A stretch of 64,000 nt of DNA, taken from contig JAFCMP010000047.1 in assembly GCA_017506865.1 (NCBI GenBank), positions 62,001-126,000 of the forward strand, in the 5' to 3' direction. The translations under genes and the position numbers were made by a program. The stretch is from Tribonema minus (Eukaryota; Sar; Xanthophyceae; Tribonematales; Tribonemataceae). Positions 41,801 to 52,632 of this stretch are shown here, in pieces. The stretch's first letter is position 1; each line of letters starts with the position of its first letter. The notes below the pieces were generated by a model. It was not told the DNA's origin. It saw only the letters and a program-made list of their open reading frames with translations, and searched no databases.

Positions 41801-44800
41801 ATCATGTATCCTGTGTTCATGATGTGTGACGCCTCCTCAAGCTGCTCTGACCACGCTCTCTGCGCGGCGCACGACACAGTCGGACGAGGGCTCCCGGAAG
41901 AAGTCTTGGGCCTCAATTGTCACCAAGGGGGGAACGGAGGCGCCCCCCGCCGCCGCGGCCCCCGCCCCTGTTAAGCCCGTAACTGTCAAGCCTGTAAATG
42001 CCGCCGCCAAGCCGCCGAGTGCTGCTGTCACGGACGCGCCCGCTGCCGCCGCGCCCGCGCCGATTGCATTGTCGAGCCCGGCGCCGCGGCCGCCGCAGGT
42101 GCGTCACACTTCAACAGCATGTTGAAGTATGCGCTTTAGGAGGCGATGGCTGCGTAGTCCAGGTGTCACTGTGCCCATTATTGCATGACTGCATGCGACA
42201 ACACAAAGCCAAAAACTATACCTGTATCATGGTATGTAGGATGGTGCAACAAACTGCACAGATGTTTCGCATACGTGTCCCCTGCTCGCCGCCCAAAAGG
42301 GTGCGCGATGGTGGTACAGTGGGTGAGGCCTCATCTACTGCCCATTGCTTGCGCGGCATTAGGCTTTGGCACCACTACAACTTTGGTTGAGCGCTGCTGC
42401 AATTCAACCATACATACGTGCGCGTGCTTGCAGTGGTCGCTGGGCATGCGCGGGCCCTCGGTGCTGCTGCTCGAGTGAGTTGCGCACTGCTTTATTCATC
42501 CAGCTTGCATGCCCCCTCCACCACTTCACCCCCCCCCCCGACCCCTCTCGGGGCCCCAGTAGTCGCAACTTGCATACCACAAACCTTTGCTGTAACCCTT
42601 ATTTAGCCTCCGCCACCCCCCCTCCCCCTGGCCAGCAGTCTTCGAGGGCCCCAAAACTGCACAAACTCAGCCAGCAACCCTCTTGGAGCACATTCTAACC
42701 CCCCCACCCCCCTCACTGACTCCCACCCCCCCCCTGCCCCCCCTCCCCCTGCCACCAGTCCTCCGGGGCCTCCAACGGCGGCCCCGTCATTGAGTCCTCG
42801 GCCAACACGCTCTACGTGCGCGGCATTGACCCCGGCGCCACGGACGCTGACGTTATCGGTCTGTTTGAGCGCTTTGGACGCGTGGCCAACGCCAACGTGC
42901 GTCCCGACAGGGGCTTTGCCTTTGTAGTGTTCTCCGACCCCGCGTCGTGCACCGCCGCGATCGCGGCGCGGGACGCGCGCCAGGTGCGCAGTGCTCAACA
43001 CTTTTACCTCACCGCTCGAACTTTTTAAATGACTACAGTAGCTCAAGTGCTTGCCTACTCCAAGTATAGCACAGAATTCACACAGTATGAACTCAGTATG
43101 TTCTCCAACCCGGCGTCGTGCACCGCGGCGATCGCGGCGCGGGACGCGCGCCAGGTGCGGGCGCGCAGTGCTCAGCACTTCAACTCAACACTCCAACTGT
43201 AATGACTAGTTCAAGTACATGCCTACTTCAAGTGCACAGGCAACACGGTCCAAAACCCTTTTCGCCGCACACCGCGGCAGTTGCGGCGTGGGACGCGCCG
43301 CAGGTGCGTGCGCGCAGCGCTCATTGCTCCAATTTTGATGCAATACTGCAAGTGCATGCCTACCTCAAGTGCCGTGCAGTCACATGCCCGCTTACAGAAG
43401 CACCTTGCGTGCACGCAACGCCTGCTTCTTCAAAGATCCTCGTTTAAGATTCGGCCATGGCATCGCAGCAGGCACGTTGTCAAGGGGTTAGGGGTTGTCT
43501 TTGCGCGCCCTTCTGAGCTATCTGCTCGGCGGCGGGCTTGCATGCTTGATTTGATTAGGGGTATTCAGGCGAAGCTAGGAATCGCAAACAGCCCATCAAC
43601 TGCGTTGGCTTACTATTATCTGTAATACCGTAAATACTATGTTGTTGCCGTTGAGAGGCTCATGGCAGTGTGGTCAGGGGGTGAGGGTTGGCATTAGGGT
43701 TGCGTTCAGGGTTGACACATGTACAAGCGATCGCCTGTGCAGCCTGGTGAGGCAGTTGCCGTTGTGTTTGCCAGCAGTGTCCACAGTGGCGGCGGCGTTG
43801 CACTGTCGCAACCACAGCCATGTACTCGGCCTAGCAGGCTTATGTTGAAGGAATCACCATCAGCACGCACTGTTTACCACAGGCATTCGTCACAACCTCG
43901 CATTTTGTGCTAGCTGCTTGGGCCACCGATGGAACAGGGTGTGATCATGCACAGGTATCACTGCCATCACCGAATGGGTCTTGCGCACTGTTTATCAACA
44001 ACGTCGTGCATGCTTTTTTTTTTTCCGCACCCGCAGGACGTCCTTCTGCTGGGACGTCCGTTGAAGTATGAGGTCAAGAGTGACTTGCCCAAGGATGCCA
44101 GATTCAAGGGCGGCGACCGCGGAGACGGAAGGTGACTTGCCACTTGCCGTTTTGCTAGGGTTAGGGTTAGCAAGAGAGGAGCACCTAGTTGATTGTTCAC
44201 CATGCTGTTCATCGCTTGTCCTCAAGGCTGACAACATATAGCTGCAAGACTTGTGGTAAAGTGGATGTGGCTCCAAATGCAATATCTTGTGATTTCGCTG
44301 TGAAGTCCAGAAACCCGTTGCAGGGTTTCAGAAGTGTGCACTCTACCACAGGTGTGTGTTTCATGCTATGTAAGAGTGAGAAAAAAACCAAGAATAACTG
44401 GGTTTGCGCAGATGTGGCTTTCAATGCCCGCTGACTTCCACGTACAATCATGCCATCTACAGACAATCTTTCACAGAGCTGTGCAACAATTTGGGTCTGA
44501 TTTGTGTATTCAGTTCTTGCTTTAATTGCGCGCTCCGCTGCTGCAGGGGGCGCGGCCGAGGACCTATGCGAGGGGGGCGCGGGGGCAGGGACGGGGAGGG
44601 GGAATACCAATACAGAGGGGGGTATGGCGGCCGGGGTGACTACAGGGGGGGAAGGGGGGGCGAGGGCCCTTCCGAGGTGCGTGCCTAATATCAGGTTATT
44701 ACCAGCTTGCATGCAGTACCAGATGCAATCAGAGGCATTAGTATTTCGCAGTTCATGATGCAACAAGGACCTTTATTCTGTACTCAGAGGGAGGAAGGGG

Positions 44801-45274
44801 TGTTTGATGGCATGGGTGTCCATGTTCCATGTCGATTGCAGTGTTTAGTACGTTGTTTCGAAGTGTGTAGCATTTGGTTTGGTATGGTTGTTTTGAAGTG
44901 TGTAGCATTTGGTATGGTTGTTTTGGTTTGTAGCACATGCCTCGACGTGCGGACAGTTAAATCTCATGAAATTCAACGGCTGCCAGCGGTTCTTGTTAAG
45001 CTTGCAATTTCGCACCTCATTGAAGCCTCAAGCCTGAAATGAGTTCATATCATCACACAAATGAACCAAGCGTGTTGTATTTCAACAGCCTCACGTCACT
45101 GCCACAACACGCCTCAGCGCCTGTCACCGCTGAAACGCTGACGTCATTGTGCCACTCGCGCAGACTTCCGAGGAGGGGGGGGGCGGGGTCCCCCCGGGGG
45201 TCCCCCCGGCCCGCGCGACGCCCCCGCACCAGCGCCAGAGCCTGCTTCATCCTGAGCATCAACACCTGCCCTAG
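35818..45274 (+). CDS. G3BP-like RNA-binding protein (NTF2-like domain, low-complexity linker, RRM, RGG)
   Basis: Eleven exons: 35818-35943, 36230-36377, 38338-38507, 39506-39733, 40222-40419, 40890-41180, 41880-42098, 42759-42983, 44037-44131, 44547-44676 and 45164-45274; about 646 aa. Exons 1-3 code an NTF2-like domain (VVGGHFIKQYYGQVLPNKP, ELFRFYHEKS, GLENIKAKILSLGL, DGIILMVTGSIKLQGQRLRQ, FAQTFFLALQ, YVVMNDIFRLLD). Then come Pro/Ser and Ala-rich linkers with SPAR and SPK repeats, a KKSWASIVTKG box, an RRM (NTLYVRGIDPGATDADVIGL, RGFAFVVF) and an RGG-rich tail. This order is that of G3BP/Rasputin, cytoplasmic RNA-binding proteins that nucleate stress granules. Intron 4 (39734-40221) uses a GC donor (AAG|GCGAGT). 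The last junction is uncertain: ending exon 10 at 44676 reads exon 11 to TAG 45274, while a donor near 44635 would put it in an RGG-like frame ending TGA 45255. Confidence 0.93.
38118..38148 (-). repeat. Dispersed 80-base repeat family, copy 6 (partial)
   Basis: Read on the minus strand: GTCAATGGAAACAAATCAAA then AAATCGTAGC; it shares the TGTCAATGGAAAC start with copy 7 at 57490. In G3BP intron 2. Confidence 0.68.
38214..38265 (+). repeat. Fossil copy of the G3BP exon 3 acceptor edge
   Basis: TGTCAGATGGCATCATCCTG, then GTGACGG-CTCC-TCAAG and CTGCAGGGGCAG precede the true exon start (38330-38385, coding DGIILMVTGSIKLQGQ) by about 120 bases. A shorter ACAGATGGCATCATG copy is at 38147. Confidence 0.92.
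38622..39045 (+). repeat. Three fossil copies of the G3BP exon 3 donor edge
   Basis: CGTCATGAACGACAGCTTCC, GCCTGCT-GCACCATCCCGG and a TCAAGGTG donor occur at 38627-38690 and 38781-38842, and a decayed copy at 38995-39045; the true edge is 38455-38515 (VVMNDIFRLLDTIPDVLK). Period about 155-200 bases; the furthest copy is the most diverged and has lost the donor. Confidence 0.93.
39468..39505 (+). repeat. Poly-C tract at the G3BP exon 4 acceptor
   Basis: About 25 C residues, nearly uninterrupted, lead to TTGCCACCCACACAG. The polypyrimidine tract here is C-only; the same is seen at several other acceptors. Confidence 0.88.
42600..42660 (+). repeat. Fossil copy of the G3BP exon 8 acceptor edge
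   Basis: CCACCCCCCCTCCCCCTGGC, CAGCAGTC(T)TC-GGG-CC resembles the true acceptor and exon start at 42730-42780 (poly-C, CCACCAG, SSGASNG). A weaker copy may lie at about 42525-42560. Confidence 0.7.
43095..43330 (+). repeat. Two fossil copies of the G3BP exon 8 donor edge
   Basis: TTCTCCAACCCGGCGTCGTG, CACCGCGGCGATCGCGGCGC, GGGACGCGCGCCAGGTGCG is repeated at 43097-43165, and a shorter copy at 43265-43325; true edge 42928-42990 (FSDPASCTAAIAARDARQ). Confidence 0.92.
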
Positions 45275-45282
45275 GGTTCAGT

Positions 45283-45400
45283 GCCAGTAGGTTTTGGTGC
45301 CCCGGGGGTTCGGTGCCCTAGGGTTTGGTGCCCAGGGTTCGGTGCCGTAGGGTTCGGTGCCCCTAAGGTTTGGTGCCCCTTAGGTTTGTTGCACTGCCTC
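45283..45400 (+). repeat. Minisatellite, GGGTTCGGTGCCCTA-type units
   Basis: About seven imperfect units of 15-18 bases (GGTTCGGTGCCCTAG, GGTTTGGTGCCC) follow straight after the G3BP stop codon, probably in its 3' UTR. Confidence 0.82.
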
Positions 45401-45647
45401 AAAACCCAGCCGCGCTGCGCCAAACCCCACCAGCAGCCCTGGCCTTGCAGCATGATCAGAGCGTGCTGGCGCGAACCAGCGGGTGGTGCTGGCGGTGCAG
45501 TAGCGCGGCGGAGCTCGCGTGCTCTGTCGCCGCATGCCCAGTGCTGGGCTAAGAGAGCAGTTTCTACCACAAGGTGTGCACTGGAAACATGCGCTCAGGG
45601 GGGGCGGTCGTGCGAGCCGGTGTTGTCGGAGGAGGATGACCGTCAGG

Positions 45648-45682
45648 GGAGGAAGGGGGGGGGGTGGAGAGGGAGAAAGAGA

Positions 45683-45713
<31 letters not shown>

Positions 45714-45720
45714 TGGGGGG
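45648..45720 (+). repeat. Poly-G tract
   Basis: Runs of G, the longest about 25 at 45687-45712, broken by AGA and TGGAG. The strand skew resembles other poly-G/poly-C tracts in the window. Confidence 0.85.
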
Positions 45721-48451
45721 TACAGACCCCTCTCGAAACTGGTATCGTAGCCTTCAGCTGCTAAAAGCAGGAGGGGAGCTGGGTTGGGGGCAGTAGGACG
45801 GTCCGTGATTCACACAAACAGCAGGCAAATGTGGAGGTGGTGTGCTCTGTGTTGGCTTGCATGTGCGCTGTTTCGTTTTTGTCGCGGGTAAGGGAGTGGG
45901 GGTGCTGAGTAGCTTGGGGGTTGGGGGGGAGGGGAGGGGGAGGGGGCGGTTCTCACACAAGTGAATGAGAGAGGCACTGGGTGAGGTTCGATGACTACAG
46001 AAGCTCGAGAGCTTGCTCTCTCCTAACTCTCTTAGTGCACAAATATCAGGCGCACATATACAGTATCGACTTGGCGTCTGTGTCTGGTGCTCATGCCACG
46101 GTGTGCTTTTATTGGTTGTTGCTGAGGGCATGCGACAGTCAGGTAAATTCGCAGTGCAATGCGAAAAGTCCATTGTCCCATTGACGGTATGACACCAATG
46201 CGCAGCCACGCAAATAGTCATTGCAACACCCCCGTGTTCAACCAGCTACATGACGTTGCGATACCGCATCACCCATTCGATTGGCTGTAATCCCCAGCCA
46301 GGCGCCAGAAGCGTCAGGTTGTGGGGCATTTTAGCAGCAAGACCTGTGTCCTGTGCTGCTCACCACTAGACAAGGCATTGGCTGCATAACACACATGTAT
46401 GTGCCTTAATCCTCAAAATCAAATCGCACAAGAAATGCGGAGAGCCGAAGCAAGTGCCATGATGATGGCGTTTTTTCAGTTTTTGTAGCGTCTGCAGACG
46501 ACTCATGGAGGCACACTAGGCACCTGCATGCTGCATGTCCAACGCAGCAATGAGTCAAGCTTGAAAAAACATCACAGACAGCACTGGGCTTGCTGGCGGG
46601 ATGTATTCCGAAATGTAGACTCAGTGCTCAGCAACGAGGCAGAGTGAATCTACTGCATGTAGTGAGAAAATTGAAGGATCAGTCAGGGATAGGGTTATGG
46701 TTATACTTTGAAGGACTATATCGGACCGTACTGCAGAGCGCAGGGATGTCAACGTGTGGCAGTACATATGTATGACTCAGCCGGAAGTGATTCAGGCTTG
46801 CTGTAGTATGCTCAGTGCAAGAAGCCGCACTCCAATTTGTGTCAGGCTTGAGAGCTCTACACACATTTTTTTTGCTCTCTGCGGTACCTAGTTCAACAAC
46901 GGTCGTCAGTGCACATGCTCAACTCAAGGCCCTGAGCTGAGCGCCAGCAGGCACACACGAGCGAACACAGAGCCTCATTCAGCTGCACAATGGGTTCCAA
47001 TGATACCAGCAGGCATGGGGCATTGAAAAAGCTGCCAGCGGTGCCCGGTGCTTTGAAGAGATGCATGATGCACGCTTGGCAGTTACGTAGCAAAGGATTC
47101 GCATGTCCCAAGTCACAAGTCACGTGTCCCAAGTCAAGTCACGTGTCCCCGGCCCAAAGGCACCATCCACATTACGTATCCAAGAACAGAGCAAGTGAAG
47201 CGCGCAAGCAGATAAAATATCATGACGTGCTGAGCTAGCAACAGAGGAGCTAGCAACAGCGACAGCAAGCAACACCACACTGCACACAAACTTCCGAGTA
47301 CAATCAAAGGATGGAGTGGCATTTGCAGGTGCGGGCTACAGAGATATCCGCGCAATTAGTGACACACAGGCCTGCCGCTCACGAGAGGGAAAGAGGGTGC
47401 GGCGCGGCTGCAAAAGAACGGCGGTGCTTGATGGTGCTCGCTGCTGCTGCTCCTTCTGAGCGCTGCTGCATCAGCAGCGCAGCTCAGCAGTGGGCCGAAG
47501 CAGCAGCAGACGCCGCAGCAGCAGGCGCGTATAGTCGGCAAAGGAGTCAAATCGACCCCCCCTCTTGTGCGCAGCGGCAGTGTGCCCCACCGTTACGGCA
47601 GATTGAATACAGTCCCGTCAGGCGATGGAAACCATGACACCTACCGCCCCGATACACCACAACTTAGAGAGAGGGTGGACGACTGCCAGCGCCGCACTGC
47701 TGCTGCTGCTGCCGCTGCGGCCAATATATACTGATTTGGACAGCGCAAGAGGCCAGCCGAAAAGGTGGCTGCTGCCGCCGTCTCCACTCACCCGCATACG
47801 CTGTCGCCGCCGCCGCTGCTGTCCATTACCCCCAAGCTGAAGACTGGTACTACTGTCTGCCGCCGCCGCTGCCGCTGCCGCCGCCGCAGCCGCTGCCGCC
47901 ACTGATCGCAGCAGCAGCAGCAGCATCAGTGGCAGCACCGCTGTCCAGCGGCAGCGCTGCGCCGCAACACGAATAGCCACCAACCGTCCCGCCTTTACGG
48001 CAGCAGCAGACCCTACTAGAGATTTACCTCCTCCTCTCGCGCGTCTCTCGCTCGCTGTCTCCCCCTCTCCCCCCAGACCTCTCTCCCTCTCTCTCAGTCG
48101 CTCTCTCTCACACGGTCCCGCTCACACTGCCGCCGGCTGCTGCCGCCGCCCGCCGCTGCTGCCGCCCGCGTGCGCGCGCACGCATGCAGGCGCGTTCGAG
48201 TGCCAAAAGGAGCGTCGCTGCAGAGCCACAGCGCGCCCGACCGCGGCCGCGCAGGCAAGAGGGAGCACCCTCACAAACCCCGTCGCATCGGTGTGTGTGT
48301 GTTGTGTGTGTGTGTTTCGGATGTGCTGCGCGCGGCGCTGCCGCCCCCCAAGACCCCCTCGCGCTCTGCCCCCCCCTGCCCCCGTACTAGGGGGATAGGG
48401 GTTGGATCAGCGAGGTTAGGGGGCGGGGCGCCACACCCAGCACACCTGAGC

Positions 48452-50777
48452 TCACGTCTTGAAGCCAAAGCCCGGGACGAAAGCGGGCGCGTGAGGGTTC
48501 ATACCATCCACGCTCACGGTCAGCGGTACGAACGTGCGGGCGTTGGCGCGCAGAGAGGCGTCGGCGCGCGCCGCCGCCGCCGCTGCTGCCGCCGCCGCCG
48601 CCGCTGCGTTGCTGGCCGCCACCGCTGCGCGCTGCTGCTGCAGCTGCTGCTGTTGCTGCTGCAGCTGCTGCTGCTGCTGCATGAGAGCCTGCTGCTGCAG
48701 CTGCTGCTGCGACAGCAGCGGCGGCGCCACGGGGCGCGGCGCGACCGCCTGCTGCTGCTGCGGCGGCGCGGCGGCGCGCGGCAGCACCACGGCGGCGGGC
48801 GGCGACACGGCGCGCGGCGGCAGGTGAGCGCCGCCGCCGCCCCCCATGTGCGGGGGAGGGCCGTACAGGGGAGCGTGCAGCGGGCCGCCGGCTGGCGCGA
48901 AGGGGGCGTGCGGGGAGGGGATGTGAGGGCCCGAACGGGGGCCCGGAGGGGGGCCGCGCCCCCTGCCGGGAGGGGGCCCCCTGCCGCCGCGGCCGCGCCC
49001 CCTGGCGGTGTTTGCGCGCCTTCCGCCGCCGCGGATCGCGGCGGAGGGGGGGGCTCACTGGCGCGCTGAGCATCGATGTCAGCGGTGGTGGGGTGGGGGG
49101 GGGCGGGGGGTTGGTGCGGGTGGCGGCGCGGGAGCGGCGGTCTGTTGCCGCTAGGGCTTGCGCACCCCAGAGGGCGTTGGCCGCCTTGATGTGCTGCTCG
49201 CGCTCGGCCTTGTTCACGGAGCTGCGGGGAGTGTCACAGAGTGAAGTGGGTGAGTGGGTGAGGGGCGGCTGCTGGTGACTTGAAGCAAGTGGGCACCGCG
49301 CATCAAGTGGCAGTGTCAGGCACTGGGCGAGTGTCACGGGGCGTTAGGAGGGGAGCGTCACGGAGTGAAGCGCGTGCCTCAAGCGCGTGCCTCAAGCGGT
49401 AGGCACTGTGCTTTCAAGTGGCACTGTCAGGCGCTGCGAAGGTGATGGTTTTGAGCAGCTGGAACAAGTTAAGCTGGCGTTAAGGCAATCATCCAGAGCA
49501 CCGGATGAGGGGGCGCAGAGGCAGCAGAGCAGGGGGCACACCGTGAGCGGTGGTGAGATTCGCCTAAGATAACTATTTGTACTTGAAGGTATATATATAT
49601 ATGTGTGCAAGCATGGCTGCTGCCTGTACCCCAGTACAAAACCCTCCCCGCCAATGGTGGTGTCCTGGTACGACAGCGGCAGAGGACATGAGAGCTGTTG
49701 CGCTTGGCGCTAGCAGCCGCCTGCTGTGGCGCAGCTCTCGCCGTGGCTTGCAAGATCGCCAGAGACAGCAACAGAAGGGCATGCACTGCGCTCACAAGCG
49801 CTACCTATCCTTGGCGCTAGCTGGCACGGCGTGGAGTGAATTGAAGTTTGTCATCAGTTCCCGGCTACTGCAAGCTGTATGACACAGAGACGCCGTCTCA
49901 CTTGATGCGTGAGGTCAGCCTCCACTCATGTGTCATTCTAGCGTTGTAGCATCTCCGGAGTGCCCAATGCTCTCTCGACAGAACTCTCACTGCAAGAACA
50001 CTTTCACAGATTGCTTCAAGACGTTCACCAGCAGACCGCTTTTGTCGTACCACACGCGGGGAAAGCGCGTTCACCTCCACCCTGCACATCGCAACTGCAA
50101 GAATGTTTTGCCAACGGATTTGACATTGCACGCAAGGTTGCACCCTTACATAGAAGTTCGTAGGCAAGTTGTGAGAAAGCGACGCCACAATTTCACCCCA
50201 GTGGTCACCAAAAGCAGCCAAGCGCTCAGCCAATGATAGGCAGGGTGTGTGCAAAGAGCATTGATGCACGTAGTACACTATGACATTCACAAACAGACGG
50301 TATCACTCACTCGATGTCCCTGCTGTAAGAAACCTCCGCCAGGGACAGCACCGCCACAGGAGCTGCTTCCCCCTCCCCCTCGTCCAGAGCGTCCGGGTCG
50401 ATGCCCTGGCTGCGCAGCCATTCGCTCTCCGTCAGCGTGGGGTCCACATCAACGGGCCCAAACGCCTCCAAGTCATAATCAGAAGCCGCAGAGCCCTCGC
50501 TCCCATACATAAGCTCGACATCCGCCTCGGGACCCGAGTAGCGGCGAGGCAGCTGCGGAGGGGAGGGCTGGCGCTTCGAGGGCCTCCTCCCGCTGCTGCC
50601 GCCGTAGGGGGCCTGCTGGTGGGCCCTGTGCCTGCAGCTAGCGAGGGAGGCGATGTCAGAGTTGTATCCACGGCTGCCTGCTCCGTTCGAGCTGCAACGG
50701 ACGGCGTGGGCCTCGATGCACCAGCGCTGCCGGTTCGCAGTCTGAAGCAAGCTAAAAGGCAGAAGCGAGGTATACAT
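48452..50777 (-). CDS. Probable PAM2-motif, low-complexity protein
   Basis: Proposed exons on the minus strand: 50777-50311, 49221-49166 and about 49053-48452 (374 aa; stop TGA at 48452-48454). The first junction (phase 2) reads SRDI-D-SVNKAEREQHIKAANALW; the second is less certain because the acceptor lies in poly-C/GC-rich sequence. Exon 1 has a folded-looking acidic part (YGSEGSAASDYDLEAFGPVD, TESEWLRSQGIDPDALDEGE). Exon 3 has Gly/Arg/Pro-rich (GRGRGGRGPPPGRGRG) and then Gln/Ala-rich stretches. The C-terminus is DGMNPHAPAFVPGFGFKT: MNPHAPAFVP fits the PAM2 consensus LNPxAxxFxP bound by the MLLE domain of poly(A)-binding protein. A role in cytoplasmic mRNA handling is inferred from PAM2 plus RGG; the family is not recognised. 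The start ATG is a guess; more 5' exons are possible near 50870-51000. Confidence 0.55.
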
Positions 50778-51205
50778 GAAGCTTTCACTGGCAGCGGCTG
50801 GAGAGTGTGAAGCCACGGTAGTTTACTCACACACGCCCGCTCAACAAAATTCAGGGTGTCTCACTGCACCTGCTGTCGAAGCCGGCGGGACTCCTCCTAA
50901 CGTCCTTGTGCGGGGGGCGCATGGCGCTGACCGCTAGCATCGCCTGTGCGCCAGCCTGCTCCTGCAACACCGGCTGCTCCGATGGCCTGCTCCTGCGTGT
51001 GCAGGTGTATCAGCGCACTGCAATAATCAGTTTTTCTATCATGCCTTCAGAGGCAAAACACCCGAAGTCGTGGGGGCAGACAACATCACTCGAAGCTGAG
51101 GGGATGCAAAGTGTCTTACCTCGGTTATGATCAACAGGAGAGCTCCTATATTCGCCTGAGCGTCCGTGGCTGGCTGACTCTTCTCAGTTGCTGCAGCTGA
51201 GGGTG

Positions 51206-51233
51206 GGGGGGGGGGGGGGGGCGGGGGGGGGGT
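51206..51233 (+). repeat. Poly-G tract
   Basis: G runs broken by a single C, just upstream of GTTCATGTGGCC. Confidence 0.85.
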
Positions 51234-52141
51234 TCATGTGGCCACGTGGCAGCTCTGAGAGAAAAATTGAAGAGGGGGGGCTGGGTGAGTGAGTGATCCT
51301 CTGAAGATCTCAGGAGAGATGGCGCAGTCACGACACAGGCAGAACCCCCATCAGCTGGCCGGCAGGCTCTTGCTGTGTCGTACATAATCCACGCATGCGA
51401 TTTCCTGTAAATTTTGTGTCTCAAAAACTCAACTCTACACTTGCTGCTTCGCATGCGCACACAGTGGGCGCATTGGTGCAATGAATCTACAGTCCTCTTC
51501 CTTCTCTGCGAAACTTGAAGTCGGGGGCGGGTGATAACCATACTAATCACACTTGCAGTTTGACGTTCTGGTTGCATTCAGGCCACCACAAGGAGCCCCA
51601 ACAAAAGCCTCAGCGACAGGGCGACAGGACCGCCCCTGCATGGTCTCATGGCCGCATGCCGTTGCGCAGCGCAATGCGGTCGCCACATCAGGAGCTGCCG
51701 CGCTCCTGGCAATGCGCTCATTGCAAGGCGGACCTGCAGCCCGCGCCACCAGCACTGTACCCCCACCACCTGCCTAAGCGCCACCGCAGCAGCCTGGCAG
51801 GCACCCCCTAACGAACATATACATGGTGATGGGCTAGCAATTCCTGGCCCACTAACCCTCGTCACTGGGACACGGCTCACAGACCCAAGCTGATGTTACA
51901 TCACAGCAAAGAGGGAAGTTGTAGCCAACAATTTAAACAAGGCCTGACAGCCTTCTGTCGTCAAAACTTTCATGAAATGACGCGCCAATGCTGCTAGCAG
52001 CATTCACATCACAGACGGTGGCAGAGGAGTACAACATAGGTAGATGCCGGCACACAGGCAACAGTCCATCTGTGACGAGTACAACGCTGCAGAACGCTGC
52101 AGGTGCACAGGGCAGACTCCTTCATGAGCTACGTTGGCTAC

Positions 52142-52289
52142 GTGTCTCAGAAGAGGGGCGTTCACACGCCCTCTGCTGCGACGCTGAACCGTGCGGCGAG
52201 GCGGCGCAAAGGACACACAGTCTCTGTCGCGCCGCCTTGCCGCACGGCGCAGCGTCTCGGCAGAGTGCAGGCTGGCCCTCTTCGACACC
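52142..52289. repeat. Long imperfect inverted repeat (hairpin)
   Basis: The inner arms pair CTGCTGCGACGCTG, CCGTGCGGCGAGGCGGCG (52173-52206) with the complement of CGCCGCCTTGCCGCACGG, CAGCGTCTCGGCAG (about 52229-52262), five mismatches in 34. Outside an unpaired stretch, GTGTC(TCA)GAAGAGGG pairs with CCCTCTTCGACAC (about 52276-52288). The loop is about 22 bases. No terminal duplication or TIR was found, so it may be a hairpin transcript or a decayed inverted repeat. Confidence 0.75.
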
Positions 52290-52632
52290 GCACAGCATAA
52301 TGTCGCTACGCCAAAAGGAGAAGATTCCGGCGGGCCGTCCCTCGGCCAACGTCAACAGGTTCACTGTGTCTGCTGACCTCTGCTCTCATGCCGGAACGGA
52401 TGGAAAAAACTCTCCACCAAGCTCAACCGTTAACGTCAACAACGGCTTGAAGTTCAGTTTTTGGAGAGCACTTTGAGCTTCTGAGCAAGCCATGGGGGTC
52501 GACCCGGTCGGTTTGCCAGATCAGCAGCACGAGGTTTGCCAGGCAAGAGCTCTTGATCAGCCTGGGAGCACAGGAAGTGACTACTAGACTATCAACCCGC
52601 AATATCCAGAAAAGATCGCGTTTGTTCCCAAG

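Larger units (their letters stand above)
45275..48451. other. Convergent spacer, low complexity
   Basis: About 3.2 kb between the G3BP 3' end and the PAM2 gene 3' end. It holds a short minisatellite, a poly-G tract, and a GCC/GCT/CTC-rich stretch at about 47450-48180. Open frames around 47311-47983 on both strands are driven by triplet repeats; none has a recognised motif. No supported gene. Confidence 0.5.
50778..52632. other. Upstream region between the PAM2 gene and the kelch gene
   Basis: Divergent spacer of about 1.9 kb. A possible upstream exon of the PAM2 gene lies at about 50880-51003 on the minus strand (frame with EQPVLQEQAGAQAMLAVSAM), but its phase does not join cleanly. There is a poly-G tract at 51206-51233 and a long inverted repeat at 52142-52289. 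Confidence 0.4.

Noticed and set aside
47618..47983. Minus-strand frame with a signal-like leader and poly-Ala
   Set aside because: The leader and poly-Ala arise from GCC/GCT repeats; no splice-consistent neighbour exon and no motif.
48170..49069. Plus-strand open frame of about 300 codons
   Set aside because: It runs antisense over the PAM2 gene exon in GC-rich triplet repeats and has no motif; the minus-strand reading gives the PAM2 C-terminus.
51515..52476. Open frames of about 100-160 codons upstream of the kelch gene
   Set aside because: No motifs, overlapping frames on both strands, and the inverted repeat at 52142-52289 explains the mirrored Ala/Cys-rich peptides.
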